This document shows positions 33,501 through 43,623 of a stretch of 64,000 nucleotides of DNA, piece after piece. Origin of the DNA: Rhypophila decipiens (lineage: Eukaryota; Ascomycota; Sordariomycetes; Sordariales; Naviculisporaceae); contig MU858046.1 in assembly GCA_033297075.1 (NCBI GenBank), forward strand, positions 124,001-188,000. Reading direction: 5' to 3'. The notes beneath the pieces are model-generated. The model was not told where the DNA came from. It ran no database searches and saw only the letters and a list, made by a program, of their open reading frames with translations. A program made the translations under genes and the position numbers. The stretch's first letter is position 1; the number at the start of each line of letters is the position of its first letter.

Positions 33501-35867
33501 ATGTTCAAAGATTTTTTCTCAGCAGTCCACTCCCTAGCGGAGGACATCACAACATTATCGGGCAGTGGCGAGATATTCGACTCGTCCTTCTTTGATCTCA
33601 CTTCAGCAGAGGAATTTCTCGAAACCAACAACAACACATCTACCGCCAACGAGAAGACAAAATCCGCCGCCACCGCCGCCCAAGAGGAACATGTCCCACC
33701 ACCCTCGCCCGACTCAGACGAAGACGAAGAAGGAGACGTCTTCTTCGACGCACTAGAAAATCCCTCTCCCCTTCCTCCTCCTCCTCCTCTTCCTCCTACG
33801 CCACCACCGCCCAAACGAACAAAAGAGCAAATCGAAGCCGCCATCAAGAGCATGATAATCATCGAGAAGCGCAAGCATGCGTTTCCATATGCCAAGTTCT
33901 TTGATGATGATGCGTCTCCTGAAGATGATGGCTCATCGTCAGATTCTGGAAATCTGGATATGAGCAGCCACCTGGTAATCTGGACCGACGCGAGCTGGCA
34001 TAAAGATTTCGCCGGCGTGGGTCTTGTTTTTCGAAACTCGCAAGACCAGGAGGAAGAGTGGCTAGAGGACGGATACACCATCCTCCCACCCTTCCCAAAA
34101 GAAAATTTCTCGTATGAATTACTGGGTATAGGCCTGGCGCTGAAAACTGCCGCTGAGCAAGTAGTCGCCTCCCAATCAAAAAGCTCGGAAAGGGCACCAA
34201 TCAAAAGAGTAACGATATTCAACGACTCCCAGGATGGAATCCGAAAAAGCGAGAAACATATCCGCAACTACTTTGGTGTTCCACTGTTTGGGCCTGAGCA
34301 GCCGGTTTATGGAGGAGGAGTCCAGACTTTGTTGACCGGGGCTAAGAGTCTCGAAGTGCTTTGGGATCGTGGAGTTGAGGTCGAGATTAGATGGAGCCCT
34401 GGTCATTGTGGGATACAAGAGAATGAGAGAGCTGACGAGGTTGCCAAGTTGGCGGCGAGGTATGGGTTTACGAGTCTTTCACTGGCAGAACCAGAATCAG
34501 AATCTTCTTTAACTGAGCCGATTTCACTGACAGAATCAGAATCTTTACCTGAGCCGAGTCAGAGTAGTCAGAGTGTGAAGGGGGATGTTGATGGGTTGGT
34601 GGACAACAACATTGAGGATGTTGAGGAGGGGTTGAAGAAGAATGGAAATGGGAATGTCAAGTCTTCTATTGCTCATCTGGTGGCTGGGTATGTCTGCACG
34701 GCTCTGGGAGGTCTTTTAGCATCTTCACCGACTCCGAGAGCTCAGGTGGATTCTGATTCTGGGACGGTAGTCAAGGATGCTGGGTGTTTGGATGGGAATG
34801 GGAATAGGGATGGGAATGACAAGCCCTCCACTGCCAAGTGGGTTGCTACGCTGGCGGCTGGGAATATCTTCCCGGGTCTGGGTCTTTCAACATCTTCACC
34901 GACTGCTCAGGTGGTGCTTGCTGATTCGCCTCCTGGTTCGGGGTTGGAGGGAGATCGGGGTGTTGATATGGACAGGACTGTGAAGCTGGGAAATGGAAAG
35001 GGACAGGTCAGAGCAGAAGCTATATCTGGTTACAGCTTGCCGCCTACTCCTCCCGATAGTGACGGTGAGGTGGAGGTGGTGGTGGTGAGCTCGATTGAGA
35101 TTAATAAAAAGGGCCGAGGCTCTAGGAGCAGTAGGAAACGTAGACAGGGAAAGGGAACAGACACGTCTGGTACTGGCACAGCTAGTACAGGGACGTCTGC
35201 TACAGACACGTCTATTACAGGCACGTCTGGTACAAGTTCCGAGTTGGCGCACGACGGGAGCGTGCCTTTGCCTTTCTGGTTGAGAGCCCCGCGCGATTAC
35301 ACCTGCAGTACTATCTCGGGGTCTGGCAGTGGCGAGCAGCAGAAGCAGGAGTCGCAACCCGGGAAACAGCCCCAGCAGCAGCAGCAGGAGCCACAAACCG
35401 AAGAGCAGCCCCAGCAGAAAAAGCAACAACAGCAACAGGTGGAGGTGAAGGAGCAACAAGAAAAGGCAAGCCCGAGAAAAGCCAAGATATTGCGTATACT
35501 GATGCCCAGCAGTGGCCAGCAAGCCCAGGAGAAGCCCCAACAGCAGCAGCAGCAGCAGCAGCAGCAGGCAAAGCAGGAAGACAAGCCTGCAAGCCCGAGC
35601 ACGAGCAAATTCAAGATCTTGCGTATAGTGATGCCCCCCAAAAAACGGCAGCAGCAGCAAGCCAAGAAGCAGGAGGACAACAAAAAAGTCAGGATAATGC
35701 GTCTCCCGGTGCCTGTGCTGCGCGTCGTCGACGAGATGATGCACATGGTGGACGGCATGAATGACAGGACGGCACCGGTTAAGAAGCTCAAACAGACCAT
35801 GGCGAAGAGCTGTGGGATTGTTGAAGAAGGCGGGCCAAGAGGAAGGATGGATGATGGACGAGCATGA
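33501..35867 (+). CDS. Orphan protein with RNase H-type fold and low-complexity tail
   Basis: A single exon of 788 aa. I recognise only one domain: an RNase H type 1-like region at about 157-322, with WTDASW (Asp163), SYELLGI (Glu206), IFNDSQ (Asp242), WSPGHCG (His302) and ERADEVAK (Asp312). All acidic catalytic positions and the histidine are present, so it may be active. The layout resembles RNase H domains of non-LTR retrotransposons, but no reverse transcriptase or endonuclease is attached. The N-terminus is acidic with a polyproline run; the tail is Ser/Thr/Gly-, then Gln-rich. Two related units with SSPT occur at about 410-490, and short basic-hydrophobic motifs KILRILMP, KILRIVMP and VRIMRLPVP recur between Gln tracts. 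The start is the first ATG in frame, with a purine at -3; upstream extension begins only at TTG. Function is unknown; a domesticated retroelement domain is one possibility. Confidence 0.75.
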   Translation: MFKDFFSAVHSLAEDITTLSGSGEIFDSSFFDLTSAEEFLETNNNTSTANEKTKSAATAAQEEHVPPPSPDSDEDEEGDVFFDALENPSPLPPPPPLPPTPPPPKRTKEQIEAAIKSMIIIEKRKHAFPYAKFFDDDASPEDDGSSSDSGNLDMSSHLVIWTDASWHKDFAGVGLVFRNSQDQEEEWLEDGYTILPPFPKENFSYELLGIGLALKTAAEQVVASQSKSSERAPIKRVTIFNDSQDGIRKSEKHIRNYFGVPLFGPEQPVYGGGVQTLLTGAKSLEVLWDRGVEVEIRWSPGHCGIQENERADEVAKLAARYGFTSLSLAEPESESSLTEPISLTESESLPEPSQSSQSVKGDVDGLVDNNIEDVEEGLKKNGNGNVKSSIAHLVAGYVCTALGGLLASSPTPRAQVDSDSGTVVKDAGCLDGNGNRDGNDKPSTAKWVATLAAGNIFPGLGLSTSSPTAQVVLADSPPGSGLEGDRGVDMDRTVKLGNGKGQVRAEAISGYSLPPTPPDSDGEVEVVVVSSIEINKKGRGSRSSRKRRQGKGTDTSGTGTASTGTSATDTSITGTSGTSSELAHDGSVPLPFWLRAPRDYTCSTISGSGSGEQQKQESQPGKQPQQQQQEPQTEEQPQQKKQQQQQVEVKEQQEKASPRKAKILRILMPSSGQQAQEKPQQQQQQQQQQAKQEDKPASPSTSKFKILRIVMPPKKRQQQQAKKQEDNKKVRIMRLPVPVLRVVDEMMHMVDGMNDRTAPVKKLKQTMAKSCGIVEEGGPRGRMDDGRA
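35300..35670 (+). repeat. CAG/CAA-rich coding repeats and duplicated KILRI module
   Basis: Gln-codon runs alternate with two near-identical 25-nt stretches at about 35483-35507 and 35612-35636, which differ at only a few bases and encode KILRILMP and KILRIVMP. This indicates expansion of a unit of about 130 nt inside the RNase H-like gene. Confidence 0.75.
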
Positions 35868-36453
35868 AATCTAAAATTCTTGGAAGCTGGGGTATTACGA
35901 GGGTAAGGTCGATCCCCGGTTCCGGGGGGAGCTAGCTCGGTGATGATGTTTGTATTACCCGGCCGCCGTCAAGTTCATGGCGGAGGAAGGGTGGAACAAC
36001 AGAAATACTGCGAGGACTTTTGCCTACCAACCCAACCAGGAAGTGGTCTAGCTCGAGGGAAAAAGGAATACGTTGAATTTGGAGTTTATATGAGTTGGTG
36101 GGAATCGAGATACCCCATTTTTTTAAGTCCAATCAATCGTTGAGCTTCAGTTACTTGCTGAAACTGGCAGTTCTTCAGTAGTGAATACCAGGTACCGATA
36201 TGCCGGATACTGTATCATCGAATGAAAAGAATAAACTAAAAAGGTCTCGTCCCAGTGGGATGGAAGGCTGTGATGAATCGAGGCCAAAACAACTCGCAAG
36301 GCTAGTAATCTCATTTTGGCTACCAAGGCCTCCATTTAACCATTAAATAGAGGATCATGATGGAGCTTGCAACCCCGAAACGCCCCCACCTCTAAAACGA
36401 GGAAATTACACAGGAAAAGACAACCTGAAGACCAAGCCACCCTTAATCTAGTT
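35868..36453. other. Convergent 3' flanks
   Basis: This separates the stop of the RNase H-like gene (plus) from that of sec13 (minus). Nothing recognisable lies within it. Confidence 0.5.
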
Positions 36454-37588
36454 CTACTCCTCGATCGTCTTGACGTTCTCCCACTCGCCCCTCAGATTCT
36501 CCTTCCACAGCGTGACCTTGTTATCCCCACTGCTGGCAGCCAGCACGTTGCCGCTGAGCGACCAGCTGACGCGCCAGACCGCCGCGTCAAAGTGCAGAAC
36601 CTTGACGGCCCACTGGCCAGGCGAAGCGCTATCGCTCGTCCAGATCCTCACGGTCCTATCCTGCGAGGCACTGGCGATGTAGCTCTTTTGCAGCACCGTC
36701 GGGCTCCAGGCCACGTCGCGCACCCAGTCGGTGTGGCCCGTCAATGGCTCCCTCTCCTGCTTGTAGCCGTTTGTGGCCGCGTCGTAGACCCAGATCTTGA
36801 GCGTGTTGTCTGATCCTCCCGTGACAAATCGTCGATTGCCTGTTGATCCGGGGCCGGGGTTGGAGGATACGATGGATCCCGGCGTCGTGGCGGGGGCCCA
36901 CGAGACGCTGTTCACACCTAGGCCGTGCGCGTGAAAGATGGAGTGTTCCCAGCTGTTGTCGCGGAACTCGAGGACCGAGACGTTGCCGTCTGAGGAGGCG
37001 CAAGCGAGGAGACAGCCTGCTTCGTGGGGGGACCAGGAGACTATGTTGACCGAGGCTTTGTGCAGCGCAAAGTCAAAGATGCGCTGCCACGTTCCGGATT
37101 GCTCGCGCCAGATGAGCACCTTGCCGTCGTAGCCGGCCGAGGCGAGGATGTTGCCGTATTTGGGGTGGGCCCAGGAGACGCACCATACTGCGCCGTCGTG
37201 GCTGGAGGAAGGGTTAGAATATGGCGGGCTGGTTGGGTGGATTGATGGGGTGGGATTTACCCTTTGAGTGTCTCGATTAGGCGCTGCGACTCGCCCTCTA
37301 TCTCGAATATCTTGATTGTGCGGTCCGACGAGCAGGTTGCTAACCTCCGGCCGTAATAGTCGAGAACTGCATCGTGCTGTGCCGTGCGCTGGGGGTTAGT
37401 TATGTCGGGGATCGTCTGCTGGAGCTAGCTTCGAGAGGTAGGTAGTTCGCGGGGTAGACAAACAATCATGTCATCGTGGCCAGTGTTGGCGATTACTTGG
37501 GTTCCTGACGCCTGGTTTCATGGGTTCTTGGTTAGCTGGTCTGTTTTGTTGTCAGGATGAGCTCGGAGCTCCTGCTCGAACGCACCAT
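36454..37588 (-). CDS. sec13: Sec13, COPII and nuclear pore WD40 protein
   Basis: Four exons (37588-37586, 37511-37464, 37388-37261, 37201-36454) encode 308 aa. The coding part of exon 1 is only the ATG; intron 1 (74 nt, branch CTAAC) follows at once and the protein continues [16 protein letters not shown]. Six WD repeats are visible: [71 protein letters not shown] and [15 protein letters not shown]. The length fits the Sec13 family. By family knowledge it pairs with Sec31 in the COPII outer coat at ER exit sites and with Nup145C in the nuclear pore Y complex. It is divergent from pex20, sharing a promoter region of 784 bp. Exon phases 0, 0 and 2 agree at every junction. Confidence 0.96.
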
Positions 37589-38372
37589 GTTGATCGCGGT
37601 TGTTATGTCTGGCCCGTATTGAGGGAATGGGTGAAAATGGATGAATTGCAGAAATCGACTGTCGGAGAGAGTCTGGGAGGTTGATTGCGCTGGGCTGCTA
37701 GGTTGTTGACGACAGGTGCTGTGGTGCTGGCGTTGCTACTCCTATCCGCTGCGTTGATGAGCGGATCCGTGTCCCGTCCATCTGGCCAAAAATTCAAGGT
37801 GTGGCATCGGTCAAGACACCCTGGTGCTTTCCTTCACCTCGGTGAGCCGCTGAACCACTGCTCCCCACATTTGGAGATCCGGTACGTACCCGAACCCCAC
37901 ATGCTTCCCAGCTTGAAGTTCGCCCCACCTTCCCCCAACCCCACTGAATGCCGCCACAATCCCGGGGTGCTTCTGTCACAAGCCTCGGATCCGTCACTCT
38001 CATTGATAACATTCGCTTTCGATTCATCTCATAAGATTTTAAAACGGCAGGTCGTCCGGCTCAGCGGGTATAGCGCAGCCATGAACTTGCATCTTCCTTC
38101 CAACACAAATACTAACAACGGCTATATAGAGACGTGACGACTGTCTTCTCTCTGCTACTGTCTGGACCTTCCCCTCGCGAGTGCGACTTCAGCCATTAAA
38201 TCTCACTCGGCGATATTTCAAATCCCATAATTTGACAACAACGCACCTCGGCTTCTCGTTTTTGGTCTCGCCATCATTCGTCGCAAGCAGCTTCGTCCTA
38301 CATATCACCCGCGGGCCCTTTTACTCTGTATTTCTCAGCGATATCGAAAAACCCCTAAATTCTCATCACACA
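37589..38372. promoter_or_regulatory. Divergent promoter region sec13/pex20
   Basis: This 784-bp region separates the start codons of sec13 (minus) and pex20 (plus), so both promoters must lie in or near it. No classical TATA box stands out. A small plus-strand frame at 37685-38137 has no recognisable domain. Confidence 0.5.
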
Positions 38373-39480
38373 ATGGCCGACAGCATGTGCGGGCCGTCCA
38401 ACGGCGCAAAGAACCTCCTCTCCCATGTCGACCGGGACCGTTCTATGCACCAGGATCGCTTCACCAGCAATGCTCAAGCTAGTGGATCTGCGGTATGCGC
38501 CCTGTCTGTCGCCAGTATGAATAAAATCACCTTCTAACTTGCGCTAGAGTTTCCGGTCCAATGCTCCGTTCCGTCAGGGCGCCGAAATGGGGTTCAATAA
38601 CTTTCAACAGGCCAACATGGCGCCTGAAATGCCTGTGAACCATATGCTCCCGACTGCTGATCGGGCCTTTACACCTCCGGTCCATCATCCCGCACATGCG
38701 CCCCCAATCGGCGGTGCTCCCGCCGCCTTTGCGCAACCTCATGCGGCAATGGCCAGGCCTGCCGACCAGGGATGGGTGAATGAGTTCTCAGCGATGAATC
38801 TTGGCCCGAACACCGCTCAACCACAGATGGCGACCGCTCCGAATGTACATATCGGTCCGCTACAATCACCATGGGCCACACCAGCTATGGGACTCCAAGC
38901 TCAACCCGGGCCATTATTCATGTCACAGGCTCCAGCGTTTGCGCCGTCTATGATAGGAAGCGCCTCTGCTTTCTCGAACCCTCAGCTAGCATCAACCGCT
39001 GCTCAACCCCAAATGGACGTGGAGGCTTTCAACCGCGCCTTTGGTGATTATGATGGTATGTTATTTGAGCAAGAGGTCGCTGCCTGGAAAGACAAGGAAG
39101 AGACACAGGCTGCGGCGGACAAGGAGTTTGAGCAAGCTCAGGCAGAGTGGATGGCCAAGCATGGCCCCACGGCTGAAGCCGCTCGCGAAAACGAAACGAA
39201 AACAGAAACACAAGCCCTCAAAAAACGCTTCGAGGATGAGCAGCTCGCGAGAGCGGCTGTCGATATCGTCAGCTCCGTGTCGGACAACGCGTCGGAGAAA
39301 TTCCAAAAGTCGCAGTTCCTCGAGTTGATGCGTCGGATTGCCAACAAGGAGGTGGTAGTCGACGGAACAAACTTTGTGGATGCCGAGACGGGTGAAGGGC
39401 TTGATACTACGCAGAAGGAGACCGCGAGCAACAACGGAGACCATCAGCTCAACCCATCAAACAGTACGACCGATGCTTAG
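38373..39480 (+). CDS. pex20: Peroxin 20, PTS2 co-receptor
   Basis: Two exons (38373-38492 and 38548-39480; 55-nt intron) encode 350 aa. The N-terminus MADSMCGPSNGAKNLLSH carries the conserved cysteine (Cys6) that is monoubiquitinated for receptor recycling in this family, followed by HVDRDRSMHQDR. A WxxxF motif (WVNEF, 116-120) would bind Pex14. The C-terminal part (QFLELMRRIANKEVVV) matches the Pex7-binding region of Pex20. Pex20 replaces the long Pex5 isoform as partner of Pex7 for PTS2 import in filamentous fungi, so this supports a Pezizomycotina source. The middle is Pro/Ala/Met-rich and probably disordered. No other peroxin is nearby. Confidence 0.94.
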
Positions 39481-40337
39481 GAGCGGATCGATCGCACAGG
39501 GAGGTTGTTTAACCCCTATGGAAGAGGTCGTTTTAACCCGTATGGCCGTCGCCGGTCGAAGTTGTCCTTTCGTAGAAGCGGCCGTGCCTCTTCCCTCTGA
39601 TTTAATCAATGGCAGGTTACTAGGCAGGCAGGCAGGCGGCTTCATGCATCTTGGGAAGAAATCTGGATCAAGAGATTGTTGGACAAGGTCGTTCTTTCCT
39701 TTTGTGGGAACTTCGCATCTGGATGGCGTATTTTTGGTCCAGCCGGCAATTGGTTTCTTGTTTGAAGCAGGGACTCGGTTGGATGGGGTCGAGTCTCATG
39801 GAAGTTAGGATGTGTTCTGGGTGGCAACTATTTCTGCCTTGTTGGTTCTCCTGGGACAATTGCTGAGGTTCATTTCGATCTGTCTCCTCGTTTAGATTTT
39901 GCATTTTCAGGCAGGCATTGCGGTGTTGGGCTTTCATGTGTTTCTTTCTTTATTTCCTGTCAGCGTGCACCTAAGGACGGACTCGCAAAGAAAATGTACA
40001 ACAGCATACTTGCATAAGCATTATTAACTCTGATTGTTCAGAAAGTATAGATATGATTCACCAGCATCTCTGACGGCATCATTTCCCATTGTTTGTTGAC
40101 TTTGGCTGAATTGATGGGCTGATTTCCACAACAGGAGTGAATGAGTAACAAATGAGCAGGTGGGTCTGCAAGGTGTGCTTGGTAATGACTGCTGTGACCG
40201 ACAAACACGATATCAAGCGGTGTGCAATGGGGATTCATTTTGACTCACTATCGCAACCCTCAACAGCATATATATCTCCTCTCTGAACAAAGTCATGAGC
40301 AGCACCTACACGAGCTCTCTAGCTCTATGAATTCAAC
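39481..40337. other. Intergenic: pex20 3' flank and terpene-cyclase promoter
   Basis: A run of GGCAGGCAGGCAGGCGG-like sequence occurs near 39622-39640. A TATATAT box at 40269-40275 lies about 65 bp before the terpene-cyclase ATG and could be its TATA element. Confidence 0.5.
40269..40275 (+). promoter_or_regulatory. Possible TATA box of the terpene cyclase gene
   Basis: TATATAT, 62-69 bp upstream of the start codon at 40338. Spacing suits a start site near 40300. Based on sequence only. Confidence 0.4.
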
Positions 40338-42072
40338 ATGGACAATCTACGCTCACAAAAACTGCACATACCCAATCTCTGGCCTGCCTTTGAAGGGTGG
40401 AAGAGAGGCGTCAATTCGCTTTATTACCCTGTCCGCCAGGATCCAGAGACTGGCAAGCCATTTGGAGATGTTGATACCATCGACGGCAAGAGCAGGCTCA
40501 AAAGGTCGATCGATCTCCGGTTGGGGGAATTGTTTCGGGATGATCTCGTAAAGTTGGAAAAGGCGAAGGCGGTTGATATTGGGCTGTTTGCCAGTTGGTG
40601 AGTCTCCTGTTTCGAGAGGAAAGGAAGGACATACATCCTGAGAGGTAAAGGGAAAACTTCAAGTTGCTAACTCACCCTACTCAGTCTCTTCCCCGACTCA
40701 CCATACGAAATTCTCGAGACCGCCGCATTCTACTGCATCTGGCTCTTTTTCTGGGACGACGCCATAGACAGCAGTGACACCGGAGACAACGACATTGCCA
40801 GCACAGCCGAAGCGGGCAGGGAATACTGCCGCAAGTCCGTGTCATTCATACGATGCTGTCTCCGTCTTCCGGAAAAGGACCATCCAGTCCGCTGTCCCGC
40901 GCCAACTAAAGTATGCGCTTCGTTCGAGGACGTCGCTGACCGCGTGAGGGAAGCCTGGGAACGAGGGCGCAAAAATCCGGTCGACAGATGGGAGTACGGA
41001 CTTGAATCCTTCCAAAAAAGTTTGGAGATGTACATGAATGCCTGTGTGGTTGAGCAGGCCTGGCGACTTTCCTCGTTGGGTTTCCAGGTCCCGCCCGAAA
41101 AAGAATTTTGGGGGTGGAGGCTTGGGACATCTTCAGTTAATGCGTTTTTGAATCTTTCAGTGTGAGTTTGGGTCTACAACTGGCTGGTTTAATGAACTGC
41201 CAATATGGCAACTGACAACCATTTACTCACATAGGATACTGAAAGATGTCTATCTTTATCGGGATCAGCTCGAATTTACCGACCAAAAACTGGCGTTTCA
41301 CGTAAACAAACTTGTTGTCTGGTACGTTCAACTGTTTTGCTTGGTGATGAAATAGAAAGAAAATGAGCCAGCATCATGGTACTAACAAAGACAATTTCAG
41401 CATCAATGAGCTCTTCTCCCTAAAGAAAGAACTCGTAAGATTTACCCCTAAAGGATTCCCATCAGACCTTTCCACCTGTAAACGGCAAGAGCTAAACAAA
41501 CAAAACAGAAAGACAGGACAGGACACATGAACCTCATCCTAATCACCATGTACGGGTCGAGAGATCTCAACAACCTTGACGCAGCGATACAGAAGATAGT
41601 CAACGACATACACTCCCATGCAGCGATATTCAACCGTTTGGCAAGGACGAGCCAATTCCGAAGGAGCCCTTCGCAGGAAGCACGAGAGCAGTTTGACAAG
41701 ATGGTAGCCGCCTACCAGGCCGTCGTCGACTGCCGTTTTGCATTTCTCCATCGAGAGTCCGAGGTATGGCATATTGCTAAAGGACCGACTGCCTCTAGCG
41801 GATGGTGGGTTTTTGGTCACCCTGTAAGTAGCTTTGTAGTTGCCATAGGTAGTCATCCATGGGATAAAGTCAGAGGAAAGAAGAGAAAATGTACACTCCT
41901 GATGATTCATACCAAGATGCTCGTCTTTTCCTTCTTTTTTCGTGTACTCGGGAGCTCGGGTGTGGTGATGTCCGCTCCCGTCGGCGGTACCAGCATCAAT
42001 GGAGCTTTGCGTGTTGTTCGGCCGAATCAAGCGGACGAAGTGTTGCACATTCCCACACATCCACCTCCCTAG
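40338..42072 (+). CDS. Class I terpene cyclase (sesquiterpene synthase-like), 3' end unresolved
   Basis: Exons 40338-40597, 40685-41161, 41235-41321, 41401-41434 and 41509 onward join in phase; 391 codons lie before a strong donor (GTAAGT) at 41824, and read-through would stop at 42072. The metal-binding aspartate motif is WDDAID (Asp111, Asp112, Asp115) and the second motif is INELFSLKKE (Asn277, Ser281, Glu285), matching the NSE triad. WRLGTSSVNAF also fits the effector region. By family knowledge such enzymes ionise farnesyl diphosphate with three Mg2+ and cyclise it in the cytosol; the product cannot be predicted. The usual C-terminal Arg-Tyr pair after the WHI helix is not visible: the frame reads WHIAKGPTASSGWWVFGHP. 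A last exon after 41824 could supply it, with an acceptor at 41873 as one option. Until this is settled the enzyme may be inactive or mis-modelled. Confidence 0.82.
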
Positions 42073-42533
42073 CTATTCTCATGACGAATAGCTCAGCAAA
42101 TGACAAACACCTTGAGAATATCTATCAAGTCATGTGTAATAAATTCGAGCGAAAATGCGATTACTAATTGCTGTTACAATAGCTTGGCATCGGTGTCCGT
42201 CTTACGGATGTTGCACCCCATTTCTCGGCCCGGCCCCGATCGGAGGACTGTTGGGTAAAAGTCCCGGAGGCGGGGGAACTCATTGGTGACGTGCTTCGAG
42301 TTCGGGCTGCATGATTTGTTCCTCTCTCGGTCACATATCCCGCCTCGCTCTTCCGATGTGGAGTCTTATGTACCGGGAAGCTCCTCCTTCTCATTCACCT
42401 CTGTCTCTGCCTCTGAACAAGTATAAAGCCATATCACTCTCTCAAACGTATTCGTGAAATATCAAGGCATAATCAGCTTTAATTCACTTCATATCGAGAA
42501 TTCACAATCGATCAAGCAAGCAAGCAAGCAGAA

Positions 42534-43222
42534 ATGGACGCAACAAACTATACCTATCCCTCCCCACTAGCGGGGTACGAAGACGCCCCGCCGCTCCCCG
42601 ACTCCCGGGCCGAGGACGGCAAGAGCTTCCTCAACCCGCAGACCGGCGTTCTGAGCAGTGCATACGACAAGTTCCCGGAGCCGTTGGACAACGGTCGACG
42701 GGGCGGTTTGTAAGTGCTATTCAACCCTAATCCCCAATATCATTCTCACCTCTCTCTCTCTCTCTCTCTTCACCTCATCAAATTCTAACAAATCTACAAA
42801 GCGACATCCACATATACCACTACCCAAGCAACCCAGACCAATCCACCCACGCCAAACACCTCTGGCAGCGCATCCGTCGCGAGTTCCCCGAACTGCGAAT
42901 CTACACCTTCTTCGACAGACCCGTGGGCCCCCATCCGGTAGCCATGTTCGAGGTGAACTTGTTCACCCCCGCCCAGTTCGGCGCGTTTGTCCCCTGGCTG
43001 GCCATCTACCGCGGCCCGCTGTCGGTGCTGATTCATCCAAACACTGTCGAGCCCGGGGTTGATGATGCCGAGACGGAGCTGCGGAATCATACGCAGCGGG
43101 CGATTTGGATGGGCGAGCGGATCCCCCTTGATACGGGGTTATTTAAACGGTTTATTAAAGCTAGAGAGGAGGCTGCGGCTGTGGTTGGTGAGGGTGGGGG
43201 TGAGGGTGAGAGCAAGTCGTGA
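42534..43222 (+). CDS. DOPA 4,5-dioxygenase family protein
   Basis: Two exons (42534-42709 and 42802-43222; 92-nt intron holding a (TC)n run) encode 198 aa. The sequence FDIHIYHYPSN, the GPHPVAMFEVNLF block with His103, VPWLAIYRGPLSVLIHPNT with His137, and AIWMGERIPLD match the small DOPA-dioxygenase family, in which conserved histidines bind a non-haem iron. The characterised relative cleaves the catechol ring of L-DOPA at 4,5; other members act on related catechols, so the substrate is unknown. The gene is 0.46 kb downstream of the terpene cyclase on the same strand, but no further pathway genes are seen. The 5' leader has (CAAG)n repeats directly before the ATG at 42534. A full-length, cytosolic protein is expected. 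Confidence 0.9.
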
Positions 43223-43623
43223 GGGATTGGAGAGGGAAGAGCATGGATGGCATCTTTTGGGTTTTGTTCGTATTCTTCATATACTAGTTTAAGGTTGTTG
43301 GTGTTTGTGTTATTTGGGCTGTCTGCTGGATTTGAATACCAGTGTTCAAACTCTCAGAAAAAAACAAATATAGGTGATGGCTATTGTCACTTTCATGATA
43401 CCGAATAGTACTGGGCACTGAATAGTCGTAGACAGCTCCAAACGAAAACACCATGCCAGCTGTCAACAGGGCCAGAAACGAGGCCGGAAAATAAATAAAT
43501 TATTTTGCTACCTGCTTCCATCCTGTTGTAATTGGTATATACATGGCAAGGTCTCTCAACTGCCCCAACTGACTAGATGAAAATGCATGTCAAAGAGATT
43601 CCTTGTATTGCACAATCGTGTTT
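43223..43623. other. Convergent 3' flanks
   Basis: About 400 bp between the stops of the dioxygenase-like (plus) and CIA30-like (minus) genes. No separate feature is seen. Confidence 0.5.
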
